A stretch of DNA of 8,815 nucleotides from Streptococcus sp. UBA6071 (GCA_002436115.1 DIXV01000132.1:1-8815); one strand, 5' to 3'. Positions 1 through 6,540 are shown, counted from the stretch's first letter. The notes: generated by a model not told the origin, from the letters alone. Numbers and translations: made by a program.

Positions 1-16
1 CATTAAGTTCCTCCTT
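1..16 (-). promoter_or_regulatory. Ribosome binding site and start codon of the next gene (cut by the window edge)
   Basis: On the minus strand, AAGGAGG (16 to 10) is followed by a 6-nt spacer and ATG at 3 to 1. This is a near-perfect ribosome binding site placed inside the last codons of trmK, so the next gene starts by overlapping the trmK 3' end. In streptococci and bacilli, trmK is usually followed by a Nif3/YqfO-family gene for a dinuclear-metal protein. That identity is inferred from gene order only, since no coding sequence is visible. Confidence 0.7.
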
Positions 17-673
17 AATTGTTTGGATCTTTTGAGCAATAGCCAAGCGCTCAGCTGCTTTTTCAACAGGAATTTTTTCCAGGACTCTTGACAGTTTAGA
101 CCATTCCAGAGACCAGCGCTTGAGAAAGGTTTCTGACGCTTGTCTCAGCAATAAGGGGCCAAAACGTATTTCTCGAAGTGATAAAGACTGACTTCCTTTT
201 TCTACGACAATGATTTCATAAAACTTTCCTGTATCTTCCACAATATCTTCGGCAACAATAGCAAAACCATTTTGCGATAGCCATTGTCGAAGCTCATCTT
301 CACGATTATTAGGTTGAAGGATAAGCAAGTCAATGTCTGTCAGCAAGTGCTGACCTCTTTCTAAGATAGCTGTGATCAGACCACCACCCATACCAGCGAT
401 GCTTACGGTATCAATTCTGTCCTCAGGCAACAGAGCCGATAAGCCGTCAGCCAAGCGAACCTGCAAATCTTCTTTTCGATCAGATGTCCTTACATTCGCC
501 AATGCCGTTTGGTACGGTCCTGAGGCAACTTCACCTGCCACCGCAAAATCAATTTGTTGCTCTTCCATTAAGTACAGCGGAAGATAGGCATGGTCACTTC
601 CAACATCTAAAAGCCTTGCTCCTTTTGGAACAAAGCTTGCTAATTTTTCTAAACGTTTGGATAACATTACCAT
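1..673 (-). CDS. trmK: tRNA (adenine(22)-N(1))-methyltransferase TrmK, 3' end just outside the window
   Basis: The frame is open from ATG at 673 to the left edge, giving 224 visible residues; relatives have about 225-240, so very little is missing. TrmK is a cytosolic SAM-dependent enzyme that methylates N1 of A22 in tRNA. Visible motifs are the SAM-binding loop DVGSDHAYLP (residues 23-32), AGE (47-49), ADGL (75-78), IAGMGG (92-97) and the catalytic-loop LQPN (119-122). These match B. subtilis TrmK (YqfN) in order and spacing. The C-terminal part is helical and charged, as in the family's coiled-coil tail. The start at 673 is preferred over the in-frame ATG at 667 because AAGGA lies 8 nt upstream, inside the end of dnaD. 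The gene begins 4 nt after the dnaD stop, so translation is probably coupled. Confidence 0.93.
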   Translation of the reverse strand, partial: MVMLSKRLEKLASFVPKGARLLDVGSDHAYLPLYLMEEQQIDFAVAGEVASGPYQTALANVRTSDRKEDLQVRLADGLSALLPEDRIDTVSIAGMGGGLITAILERGQHLLTDIDLLILQPNNREDELRQWLSQNGFAIVAEDIVEDTGKFYEIIVVEKGSQSLSLREIRFGPLLLRQASETFLKRWSLEWSKLSRVLEKIPVEKAAERLAIAQKIQTIKEELN

Positions 674-677
674 TTTC

Positions 678-1358
678 TTAATCCTTCCAAAGGTTCATAG
701 CTCCCTGATAGTCTTTCAGTGACTGGGCCTTAGGGTGTTTCTGGGCATCAAATTCCGCATTTTTAACTTCAACTTGAGCCAAAGTTGTAATGCCTTCTCG
801 TCGCCAATTTTTCAGTATGGTCTGGATGTAGCGCCAGTGCGGTTTTCCATTAAGAACGGCTTGTTTCAAAGCTGCTCGAATTAAGTCTGGGTTAGCCTCT
901 TCTTCTAGACTTTTTTGTAGCTCCTCAATTTCAAATGGGCTCAGAAACCGTCCCAACTCACGCTCAAAATCCGTCACTAATGTCTTGGTAGGATTGCTGA
1001 TATTCTCAAGACTTTCGTCATCCGTTTGAGAATCCGTAGCTAATAAGCGATCTAATTTGTCCAAGGCTGGTAGGGCATTAAAAATCAGCTCGATCCCATC
1101 TGCCATTTCAACAGTCGTAAACTCCAACACACCGACCGACTGAAGACTCGCAATAGAACGATTGACCTCTGCAACTGTCAGACCAGTCGCTTCTGAAATG
1201 GTGCTGGGAGCTAAGTCTGCACAATGCGAAGTATTCTGATAGAAAAAAAACTGCCAAACTAAAAAGTCTTCTGTTGATGCAAAGATGTTTTTAAAATTAA
1301 AAAGTAAGGCTGCTGGAATAACCACATTGCCAGACTCGAATTGCTGTAAATAAGTCAT
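678..1358 (-). CDS. dnaD: DnaD-family primosome / replication initiation protein
   Basis: This 226-residue protein has the two-part DnaD architecture. An N-terminal winged-helix domain spans roughly residues 1-100 (helical DFLVWQFFFY at 31-40, recognition-helix region near 55-80). An acidic linker lies near 108-125, and the C-terminal DnaB_2/DnaD domain covers about 128-195. The diagnostic Y-x3-I-x3-W motif is YIQTILKNW (177-185), followed by a basic RREGI. DnaD bridges PriA and DnaB/DnaI to load the replicative helicase and remodels DNA. The ATG at 1358 has GAGG 5 nt upstream. It lies 8 nt after the metA stop and 4 nt before trmK, so the three genes look co-transcribed. No separate promoter was evident in the short gap. 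Confidence 0.93.
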   Translation of the reverse strand: MTYLQQFESGNVVIPAALLFNFKNIFASTEDFLVWQFFFYQNTSHCADLAPSTISEATGLTVAEVNRSIASLQSVGVLEFTTVEMADGIELIFNALPALDKLDRLLATDSQTDDESLENISNPTKTLVTDFERELGRFLSPFEIEELQKSLEEEANPDLIRAALKQAVLNGKPHWRYIQTILKNWRREGITTLAQVEVKNAEFDAQKHPKAQSLKDYQGAMNLWKD

Positions 1359-1366
1359 AATAACCT

Positions 1367-2311
1367 CTATAAACTTGAAAAAAACAAGGGGTCGGATTGG
1401 GCCAAATACCAGTCGTAAGGAGTTTCTTGGTAAACAGCATAGTTAATCCAATTATTGAAAAATTGGGCGGCTGCTAAATTCCAACGTAACTTTGGTACCT
1501 TATCAGGATCATCGTCTTCAAAATAGTTTGACGGAATTTTAGGATGGCGACCTGTTGCTAAGTCTCGCTTATATTCTTTCGCCAAAGTATCGCGGTCATA
1601 TTCTAAATGACCAAAACTGTAAACCTCGCGCATGTCTTTAGCAGCAAGTATAGAGAGACCAACTTCTTGGCCCATTGCGAGAATTTCCAAGTCATCTAAA
1701 TGTGCAATAGCATCTTCTGATACTGTTGTATGACGAGAATGGGGGGAAAGGAACTCATCATCAAAACCACGTAAGAGTGGACTTGTTGGCTTCATAATTT
1801 TCTGCTTAAAAATCCCCGATAATTTATGGGGTAATTGTTCCTTATCAACACCATAACGGGCATATAAGCCTGCCTGTGCCCCCCAACAAATATGTAGCGT
1901 AGAGTAGACGTGTGTTTTTGACCAATTAATAATAGCAACCAATTCTTCCCAGTAGCTAACCTCTTCAAATGGCATGTTCTCAACTGGTGCACCAGTGATA
2001 ATCAGACCATCATAATAATTTCCCTTGATTTTAGAAAATGTTTTGTAAAATGTTTCCAGATGTTCTGCCCCAGTGTTTTTAGGTTTATAGGTTGCCATCT
2101 GAAGAAATTCAACATTAATCTGTAAGGGGGTATTCGAAAGAAGTCTGAGCAGTTGTGTCTCAGTGATAATTTTAGTCGGCATCAGATTGATAATCAAAAT
2201 ATCCATAGGACGAATATCTTGATGTTTCGCTCTATGGTCATCCATGACAAAAATATTTTCCGTCTTTAAAATCTCGACTGCTGGTAAATGATTATCAATT
2301 TTTATGGGCAT
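1367..2311 (-). CDS. metA: MetA-family homoserine O-acyltransferase, predicted acetyl-CoA dependent
   Basis: The 314-residue protein aligns without gaps to E. coli MetA over its first 240 residues. It keeps the catalytic Cys142 (in [10 protein letters not shown]), His235 and Glu237 (in FGHLEYD), and the LMP-x-K loop at 43-47. The enzyme activates the hydroxyl of L-homoserine, the first committed step of methionine synthesis. Position 111, which sets acyl-donor choice in this family, is Glu (GAPVEN, 107-112). Glu111 is the acetyl-CoA signature known from Bacillus cereus MetA, while succinyl enzymes have Gly, so O-acetylhomoserine is the predicted product. The start at 2311 is chosen because AGGAGG (2323-2318) sits 6 nt upstream and MPIKI matches the family N terminus; an in-frame ATG at 2338 lies inside the leader and has no such site. 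First gene of the metA-dnaD-trmK unit. Confidence 0.95.
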   Translation of the reverse strand: MPIKIDNHLPAVEILKTENIFVMDDHRAKHQDIRPMDILIINLMPTKIITETQLLRLLSNTPLQINVEFLQMATYKPKNTGAEHLETFYKTFSKIKGNYYDGLIITGAPVENMPFEEVSYWEELVAIINWSKTHVYSTLHICWGAQAGLYARYGVDKEQLPHKLSGIFKQKIMKPTSPLLRGFDDEFLSPHSRHTTVSEDAIAHLDDLEILAMGQEVGLSILAAKDMREVYSFGHLEYDRDTLAKEYKRDLATGRHPKIPSNYFEDDDPDKVPKLRWNLAAAQFFNNWINYAVYQETPYDWYLAQSDPLFFSSL

Positions 2312-2333
2312 AGCCTTCCTCCTCATACTACCT

Positions 2334-2410
2334 GTCATTAAGCGTGGGAGGTGATTGCTGATCTCTTATTTCAGCTTTAGCCCTCCCAATAGTTCTCACT
2401 AAGCTTGGAC
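2334..2410 (-). ncRNA. Candidate structured metA leader (possible translational switch)
   Basis: The metA transcript should start near 2424, leaving a leader of about 113 nt. By eye it folds into a three-way junction. P1 pairs AAGC (2406-2403) with GCUU (2343-2340), extended across an internal loop by GUC/GAC (2410-2408 with 2336-2334). P2 is UAGU-GAGA-ACUA (2401-2390), with a GNRA tetraloop. P3 pairs UGGGAGG (2388-2382) with CCUCCCA (2351-2345), a perfect 7-bp stem. P4 on top of P3 is GCUGA/UCAGC (2375-2371 with 2361-2357). The CCUCC strand of P3 is also complementary to the GGAGG of the metA ribosome binding site, allowing an alternative fold. I see no U-tract, T-box motif or SAM-I/SMK core. 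The fold is seen by inspection only; the switching role is inferred. Confidence 0.45.
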
Positions 2411-2429
2411 TCTCATCCTCACATCTTAA

Positions 2430-2458
2430 ATTATACGGCAGGAAAATACCCTTTGCAA
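2430..2458 (-). promoter_or_regulatory. metA promoter
   Basis: On the minus strand, TTGCAA (2458-2453), a 17-nt spacer and TATAAT (2435-2430) form a near-consensus sigma-A promoter. Transcription would start near 2424, about 113 nt before the metA start codon. It is the only good promoter between apt and metA. Confidence 0.82.
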
Positions 2459-2480
2459 GCTTGTTTTTTCTTTAAGTTGC

Positions 2481-2497
2481 TATAGTCTATGGCTATA
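2481..2497. promoter_or_regulatory. MET-box-like operator (LysR-type MetR/MtaR site)
   Basis: On the minus strand the sequence reads TATAGCCATAGACTATA, a 17-bp site with perfect 5-bp arms (TATAG/CTATA) around 7 nt. From memory, the streptococcal MET-box consensus for the LysR-type regulators MetR/MtaR is TATAGTTtnaAACTATA, with the same arms and spacing. The centre (2489) is about 65 nt upstream of the inferred metA transcription start, the usual place for a LysR-type activator site. The neighbouring methionine gene supports the call; the regulator itself is not in the window. Confidence 0.7.
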
Positions 2498-2521
2498 ACG
2501 CTTGTTTTTGCCCTCAAGGCA

Positions 2522-3034
2522 CTAATAGTGCATCAAGACCTTGTAGTCATAGTTTCCAATAGCCTCACGTCCTTTAAGCTCATCAAGCTCAATCAAAAAG
2601 GCACAACCTGCAACAATACCGCCTAGCTTTTCAATCATCTCAATCGTAGCCTTTACTGTACCACCAGTCGCCAAGAGATCATCAACAATGAGGACACGTT
2701 GGCCCGGTTTAATAGCATCTGCATGCATGGTCAAGGTATCAGTCCCATACTCTTTTTGGTAGGTTGCTTCAATAACTTCACGGGGTAATTTCCCTGGCTT
2801 TCGGACTGGTGCAAAGCCGATTCCTAACTCAAAAGCTACAGGACAACCAACGATAAAGCCACGCGCTTCAGGACCAACAATCATGTCGATCTTCTTATCT
2901 GTCGCATATTGAACAATCTCACGAATAGCATAGCTATAAGCATTTCCATCTGCCATCAAGGGACTGATGTCCCGAAAAACAATCCCTTTCTCGGGATAGT
3001 CATCAATGCGGGCAATATAATCTTTTAAGTTCAT
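2522..3034 (-). CDS. apt: Adenine phosphoribosyltransferase
   Basis: This 170-residue cytosolic enzyme makes AMP from adenine and PRPP in purine salvage. The PRPP-binding motif [13 protein letters not shown] lies near residues 118-130, preceded by the type I phosphoribosyltransferase core. Family landmarks are [13 protein letters not shown] near 13-25, GPEARGF near 53-59 and the flexible-loop RKPGKLP near 76-82. Two adjacent ATG codons exist (3037 and 3034); the second gives the family-typical MNLKDYI start. The ribosome binding site is weak for both (only GAAAG in an A-rich stretch). The gene has its own promoter downstream of recJ, and no clear intrinsic terminator separates it from metA, so read-through into the metA leader is possible. 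Confidence 0.97.
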   Translation of the reverse strand: MNLKDYIARIDDYPEKGIVFRDISPLMADGNAYSYAIREIVQYATDKKIDMIVGPEARGFIVGCPVAFELGIGFAPVRKPGKLPREVIEATYQKEYGTDTLTMHADAIKPGQRVLIVDDLLATGGTVKATIEMIEKLGGIVAGCAFLIELDELKGREAIGNYDYKVLMHY

Positions 3035-3070
3035 CATTTATTTCTTTCTTTTAAAATGTTTTTACACACC

Positions 3071-3098
3071 ATTATAGCATGTTTTAAGGTATTCTCAA
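3071..3098 (-). promoter_or_regulatory. apt promoter
   Basis: On the minus strand, TTGAGA (3098-3093), a 16-nt spacer and TATAAT (3076-3071) precede apt, giving a 5' UTR of about 30 nt. It lies in the 126-bp gap between recJ and apt. Confidence 0.75.
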
Positions 3099-3100
3099 AA

Positions 3101-3138
3101 TCTAATCTCTAATCCCAAAAGACAGGACCACTCTAATC
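3101..3138 (+). repeat. Three copies of a 7-bp direct repeat upstream of the apt promoter
   Basis: TCTAATC occurs at 3101-3107 and 3108-3114 in tandem, and again at 3132-3138. The copies lie directly upstream of the apt -35 box and downstream of the recJ stop. Direct repeats here could be a regulator binding site, but they are short and AT-rich. They do not resemble the streptococcal PurR box as I know it (core CCGAAC). Confidence 0.4.
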
Positions 3139-3160
3139 TCATACCTCTTGTCTGAAGAAA

Positions 3161-5380
3161 CTAGTGTTGTTCTCTTAAAAAATCATAAATCTCCTGCGGT
3201 GTCCCTAGAGCCATGACTTCTTGATGTTTTACCAATTCTTTTAAACGTTGATAAATCTGACTGTCGGAGATGTCCCGTTTTGGAGCATTTTCTACTATAG
3301 CCATTATACCATCTGTAATCGTGACAAAATGCAAGTCCTTGAAAATTTGAATCATCTTAACAAGAAGGATGTCTTGAATATTTAAGTACTGAGCTAGCTC
3401 TCGCAATTTGTATCGGACATCAAACTCCTTAAATTGATAAAGTGCTTTATAAAGACGCGCATATTGTTCCCGTGTGCCATAACCAGTCAAATAATAAGGC
3501 TGCTGAATGGTATTTTTAAAATAAATGGCTTCAAAGTCCTGCTCTTGAATAATCGCTTTTAATAAGGTAATGTCATCAGGGATATCATCGATGACAACAC
3601 AGCTTCCCTCTACTGTCACTTGTTCTGTCGAAAAATTGAGATGGGCAACATCTTCAGGAAGAGGCCCTTTTTTTCCACGAAGATCGTAAAGTTGTATCCC
3701 TTCTACTCTGGCATCTACCAGAATGAGTTGGAGACTGGTGTTGCCATTCCAACGATTGACCGATAAGGTAACAGCTAGCTCCAGTTTTTGTGCTTGGAGG
3801 AACTCTCTTTCCTGCTTTCCTTTTCCAAAAGCTAGCACATCAAAACTCGAATCTCCTTGCCTAATTTTGAACTTGAGATGGGCACTATCTTGCCCCATCG
3901 CACGACTATTTTCCACCACAAAATCTCTTACATAAAAGACTGGTTGTTGATGACCCATGCCATAAGGAGCCAAACGTTGCAGAGTTTTAAGACTATCCAA
4001 AGTCAAGCTTGTCAAATCAAGCTCTTCATCCAAAACCAAGTTATTTTTTTGGCTCATATCAATCTCTTGACTTTGAATATAGTCACAGAGAATCGTTGAC
4101 AAGCGCTCCACTTGATCACTTGTTAATGTCATTCCTGCTGCCCCAGCATGTCCCCCAAATGCGAGAAAGAGATCCGTCTGGTTACTTAGGGCTTCAAAGA
4201 TATTGACTGCTTCAATAGATCGTGCTGATCCCTTTGCCTTACCTTCTTCAATAGTCAGAACAATAACAGGTTGATGTAGCTCTTCTAAGAGACGACCAGC
4301 CACAATCCCTAATACTCCTGGATTCCAACCTTCCTTAGCCAGAACTTGAGCTGGTTTTGTCTTATCAACCATCTCCCTAGCCTCTTCATAGATAGATTGG
4401 ACAAGCGCCTTACGTTCTGTGTTTTTCTGTTCAAGCAAAAGGGCTATCGTTTGTGCTTCTTCATCATCAAATCCTGTTAGAAGTGCTATAGCTGGATTAG
4501 GATCATCCAATCGCCCGAGTGCATTTAACCTAGGAGCTATTTGAAAGCCAATTGTTTCTTCCGTCAAATCTTCTGGGGAAATCGTTGCCTGCTTAAAAAG
4601 TTCTTGTAAGCCAAAACGTTGGGTGTGTTTAAGAACCGTTAATCCATATTTCACCATGATGCGGTTTTCATCCGTCACACTGACCATATCTGCAATCGTT
4701 CCAATCGCAACCAAGTCTAACAGTTCGACATTGACATCTCCAAGGAGGGCTGTCGCTAGTTTAAAAGCAACACCACATCCTGCTAGATGAGGAAAAGGGT
4801 ATTTGCCTTTAGGATGTTCTGGATGAATAATCGCATAAGCCTCTGGAAGTTTATCTGGAAGACCATGATGGTCCGTCACAATAACATCTACTCCCTTAGC
4901 CTGTGCTTGGTGAATAGCTGCATGTCCTGCTACACCATTATCGACTGTGATAATCAGACCAATGTTTTCCTGTTCAATAAAATAGCTGTAAATACTTTCG
5001 TTAGGACCATAGCCATCAGTAAAGCGATTAGGGAGATAGACTTGAGCTTCAGCCCCCAATTCATCCAGCGTTTCCTTAATGATGCTGGCACTTGTCATCC
5101 CATCTGCATCATAGTCTCCATAGATAAGAATAGGCTCACTATCTTCAATGGCCTGTCGAATTCGACGAACAGCCTTTTCCATATCATGTAAGAGGTAAGG
5201 ATCATGTAAATCTTCCAAGCGCGGCTCAAGAAAAGACTGGAGACTTTCACGCTCTCGAATACCTCGTGTATAGAGAAGTCGAGCGGATAAATCGTCCAGA
5301 CCCTGTTTTTTTGCCTCTTTTAAAAACGCACCATCTAGTTCAGAGGGCAGAAGTTGCCAATCGTATGTTGTTTTAATCAT
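3161..5380 (-). CDS. recJ: Single-stranded-DNA-specific 5'-3' exonuclease RecJ
   Basis: This 739-residue protein has the long Gram-positive RecJ architecture. RecJ degrades single-stranded DNA 5'-3' in RecF-pathway recombination, mismatch repair and base excision repair. The DHH phosphoesterase core shows GDYDADG (residues 88-94), TVDNG (145-149), TDHH (169-172) and GTIADMV (227-233), which supply the metal ligands. The DHHA1 domain carries GGHAGAAG (409-416). It is followed by an OB-fold region and the extra C-terminal domain found in Firmicutes, from about residue 560. All catalytic motifs are intact. The ATG at 5380 is preferred over TTG at 5386 because AAAGG lies 6 nt before the ATG and immediately abuts the TTG. 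An extended -10 promoter lies just upstream, so recJ is probably transcribed separately from the pseudouridine synthase gene. Confidence 0.96.
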   Translation of the reverse strand: MIKTTYDWQLLPSELDGAFLKEAKKQGLDDLSARLLYTRGIRERESLQSFLEPRLEDLHDPYLLHDMEKAVRRIRQAIEDSEPILIYGDYDADGMTSASIIKETLDELGAEAQVYLPNRFTDGYGPNESIYSYFIEQENIGLIITVDNGVAGHAAIHQAQAKGVDVIVTDHHGLPDKLPEAYAIIHPEHPKGKYPFPHLAGCGVAFKLATALLGDVNVELLDLVAIGTIADMVSVTDENRIMVKYGLTVLKHTQRFGLQELFKQATISPEDLTEETIGFQIAPRLNALGRLDDPNPAIALLTGFDDEEAQTIALLLEQKNTERKALVQSIYEEAREMVDKTKPAQVLAKEGWNPGVLGIVAGRLLEELHQPVIVLTIEEGKAKGSARSIEAVNIFEALSNQTDLFLAFGGHAGAAGMTLTSDQVERLSTILCDYIQSQEIDMSQKNNLVLDEELDLTSLTLDSLKTLQRLAPYGMGHQQPVFYVRDFVVENSRAMGQDSAHLKFKIRQGDSSFDVLAFGKGKQEREFLQAQKLELAVTLSVNRWNGNTSLQLILVDARVEGIQLYDLRGKKGPLPEDVAHLNFSTEQVTVEGSCVVIDDIPDDITLLKAIIQEQDFEAIYFKNTIQQPYYLTGYGTREQYARLYKALYQFKEFDVRYKLRELAQYLNIQDILLVKMIQIFKDLHFVTITDGIMAIVENAPKRDISDSQIYQRLKELVKHQEVMALGTPQEIYDFLREQH

Positions 5381-5409
5381 CTTCAACCTTTCACCGTTAT
5401 ATCATCTCT

Positions 5410-5418
5410 ATTATACCA
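5410..5418 (-). promoter_or_regulatory. recJ promoter (extended -10)
   Basis: On the minus strand TGGTATAAT (5418-5410) matches the extended -10 consensus TGnTATAAT. No good -35 hexamer is seen 16-18 nt upstream, as is common for extended -10 promoters. The inferred 5' UTR is roughly 20-25 nt. Confidence 0.65.
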
Positions 5419-5459
5419 AATCTTTCTATAATGGGCTGAGTTTAGCAAGTCTTTCGAAG

Positions 5460-5481
5460 CTATCTTTCTTGAAAAAGATAG
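5460..5481 (-). repeat. Perfect 8-bp inverted repeat between the pseudouridine synthase gene and recJ
   Basis: CTATCTTT (5460-5467) and AAAGATAG (5474-5481) form an 8-bp stem with a 6-nt loop, starting 3 nt after the stop codon of the upstream gene. No U-tract follows in the minus-strand sense (the next bases are GCTTCGAAAG), so it is not a standard intrinsic terminator. It may still weaken read-through or protect the 3' end. Confidence 0.5.
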
Positions 5482-5484
5482 TCC

Positions 5485-6204
5485 CTAATCGCTTTGGTTG
5501 CAAAAGAGTAAACTATTTCGTTCCTCGTCAGTCAAGAGACGATAGTCTCCTTCTTTGAGCTTTTCATCTAGGATGATAGTCCCCATGGACAAGCGTTTAA
5601 GATGGGTGACCTGATTTCCTCTCGCTAAAAACATCCGCTTAACTTGATGAAACTTCCCCTCCTGAATAGTTAAAGTGACTGTTCGCCCGTCCTCTGACAA
5701 CAGTTCAAGCCTTGCTGGAAGACATCGATAACCATCATCTAACCGAATCCCTTCTGCCATAGCTGATATATCCTCAAACTGACAGGGGCTGGCTAACCTT
5801 ACCTCATAAGTCTTATCAACATGCTTTTTAGGAGATAGTAGCTGATGACTGAGTTGCCCATCGTTTGTTAGAAGTAAGAGTCCCACTGTATCCTTATCTA
5901 AGCGCCCTACTGGCCATACGCGATGATAGCGATTAGGCAGTAAGTCTAAAACCGTTTTTTCATACGGGTCTTTTGTTGCAGAAATAAAGCCAGAAGGTTT
6001 GTTAAGCATGATATAGTCAAACTGGTGATAGGACAGTTTTTGCCCATCCAAGTGAACCTGATCCACCAACTCATCGATTTTCATACTAGATTTCTGAACA
6101 ACTTGTCCATTGACTGTTAGTCTCTTTGATTTCACCATGGTCTTAGCTTGACTTCTGGAGCCAGCACCAACTGCCACAATAAATTTATCTAATCGCATAG
6201 GCAT
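5485..6204 (-). CDS. rsuA: RsuA/RluB-family rRNA pseudouridine synthase
   Basis: This 239-residue protein has an N-terminal S4 RNA-binding domain (RLDKFI at 4-9 to about 50) and a pseudouridine synthase domain. Family motifs are LNKPSG (67-72), the catalytic GRLDKDTVGLL (100-110) with Asp103 as nucleophile, and the motif III segment EGKFHQVKRMF (182-192). The enzyme isomerises a specific uridine of ribosomal RNA; the length and S4 domain fit the RsuA branch (16S position 516). Close paralogues (RluB, RluE, RluF) cannot be excluded from sequence reading. The ATG at 6204 is chosen over 6198 because GAGAGGTG lies 8 nt upstream. It has its own strong promoter and lies upstream of recJ on the same strand with a 104-bp gap. 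Confidence 0.9.
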   Translation of the reverse strand: MPMRLDKFIVAVGAGSRSQAKTMVKSKRLTVNGQVVQKSSMKIDELVDQVHLDGQKLSYHQFDYIMLNKPSGFISATKDPYEKTVLDLLPNRYHRVWPVGRLDKDTVGLLLLTNDGQLSHQLLSPKKHVDKTYEVRLASPCQFEDISAMAEGIRLDDGYRCLPARLELLSEDGRTVTLTIQEGKFHQVKRMFLARGNQVTHLKRLSMGTIILDEKLKEGDYRLLTDEERNSLLFCNQSD

Positions 6205-6237
6205 TTTTCTAGCACCTCTCTTTGTCCTTTTATCCTC

Positions 6238-6266
6238 ATTATAATAAGAATAAGAAGAATTGACAA
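6238..6266 (-). promoter_or_regulatory. Promoter of the pseudouridine synthase gene
   Basis: On the minus strand, TTGTCA (6266-6261), a 17-nt spacer and TATAAT (6243-6238) form a near-consensus promoter about 35 nt before the start codon. The spacer contains GAATAAGAA (plus strand, 6248-6256), the same 9-mer as one arm of the palindrome at 6459-6477. Confidence 0.8.
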
Positions 6267-6513
6267 CAAAAGACCAGACCTAAAACTCTCTTTAAGATCA
6301 GTTTGTTTTGTTTAATAGGAATGTGAAAAAATGGTTTTTGAACAACTATGGTCTAATAGGAGGCCTGTGGAATTTGCAATGGTATCTCTAATATCAACTA
6401 TTCCTAGATGAAATCTATAGTGACTCAGTTCAATTAGCAGTATACTTATGAAAGAAAAGAATAAGAAATTCTTATTCCCCTTTGAAGTGTAACCAAGAAA
6501 GCAAGCTCATTTT
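6267..6513. other. Non-coding divergent intergenic stretch
   Basis: This is the body of the 371-bp gap between two divergent genes. I find no convincing gene in it. A 26-codon frame on the plus strand (6331-6411) has only a poorly spaced AGGA upstream and resembles nothing I know. The isolated AGGAGG at 6358-6363 has no well-placed start codon beyond a 5-codon frame. The one clear structure is the 9-1-9 palindrome described separately. Confidence 0.6.
6459..6477. promoter_or_regulatory. Perfect 9-1-9 palindrome, candidate operator
   Basis: The site reads GAATAAGAA-A-TTCTTATTC: two perfect 9-bp arms around one base, about 60 bp upstream of the -10 box of the NusG-domain-II gene. The 19-bp 9-1-9 layout is that of Fur/PerR-family boxes, but the sequence is not a clear match to the Fur, PerR, Zur or AdcR consensus. 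It could also form an AU-rich hairpin. The operator role is inferred. Confidence 0.5.
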
Positions 6514-6540
6514 CTGACATGAGCGTAGTTATGGTATAAT
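6514..6540 (+). promoter_or_regulatory. Promoter of the NusG-domain-II gene (extended -10)
   Basis: TGGTATAAT (6532-6540) is a consensus extended -10 element. CTGACA (6514-6519) resembles a -35 box but with a short 15-nt spacer, so the extended -10 is probably the main determinant. The 5' UTR would be about 28 nt. Confidence 0.7.

Noticed and set aside
372..681. Plus-strand frames of 65-71 codons opposite trmK
   Set aside because: They are antisense to conserved TrmK motifs and have no family resemblance.
2336..2338. ATG at 2338 as the metA start
   Set aside because: It would add nine residues absent from the family and lies inside the leader. The ATG at 2311 has AGGAGG at 6 nt and the conserved MPI start.
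2334..2424. Known riboswitch or T-box identity for the metA leader
   Set aside because: It has no T-box GGUGGNACC motif or specifier loop, no SAM-I core and no SMK box consensus. A GCUAAA string recalls SAM-II, but the surrounding pseudoknot elements are not present.
2511..2531. Terminator at the end of apt
   Set aside because: The short palindrome GCACTA-A-TAGTGC overlaps the apt stop, but a real loop leaves only about 4 bp and there is no following U-tract.
4787..5191. 134-codon open frame on the plus strand opposite recJ
   Set aside because: It lies wholly antisense to the conserved DHH core of recJ, has no good ribosome binding site, and its translation resembles nothing. It is a shadow frame.
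6260..6286. A second plus-strand promoter starting with TTGACA at 6260
   Set aside because: TTGACA is simply the reverse face of the minus-strand -35 region, and the nearest -10 candidate (TAAAAC) is poor with a 15-nt spacer.
6331..6411. 26-codon frame in the divergent gap, considered as a small peptide gene
   Set aside because: The only ribosome-binding-like AGGA is 10 nt upstream and weak. There is no signal-peptide or pheromone-like composition and no promoter directly ahead of it.
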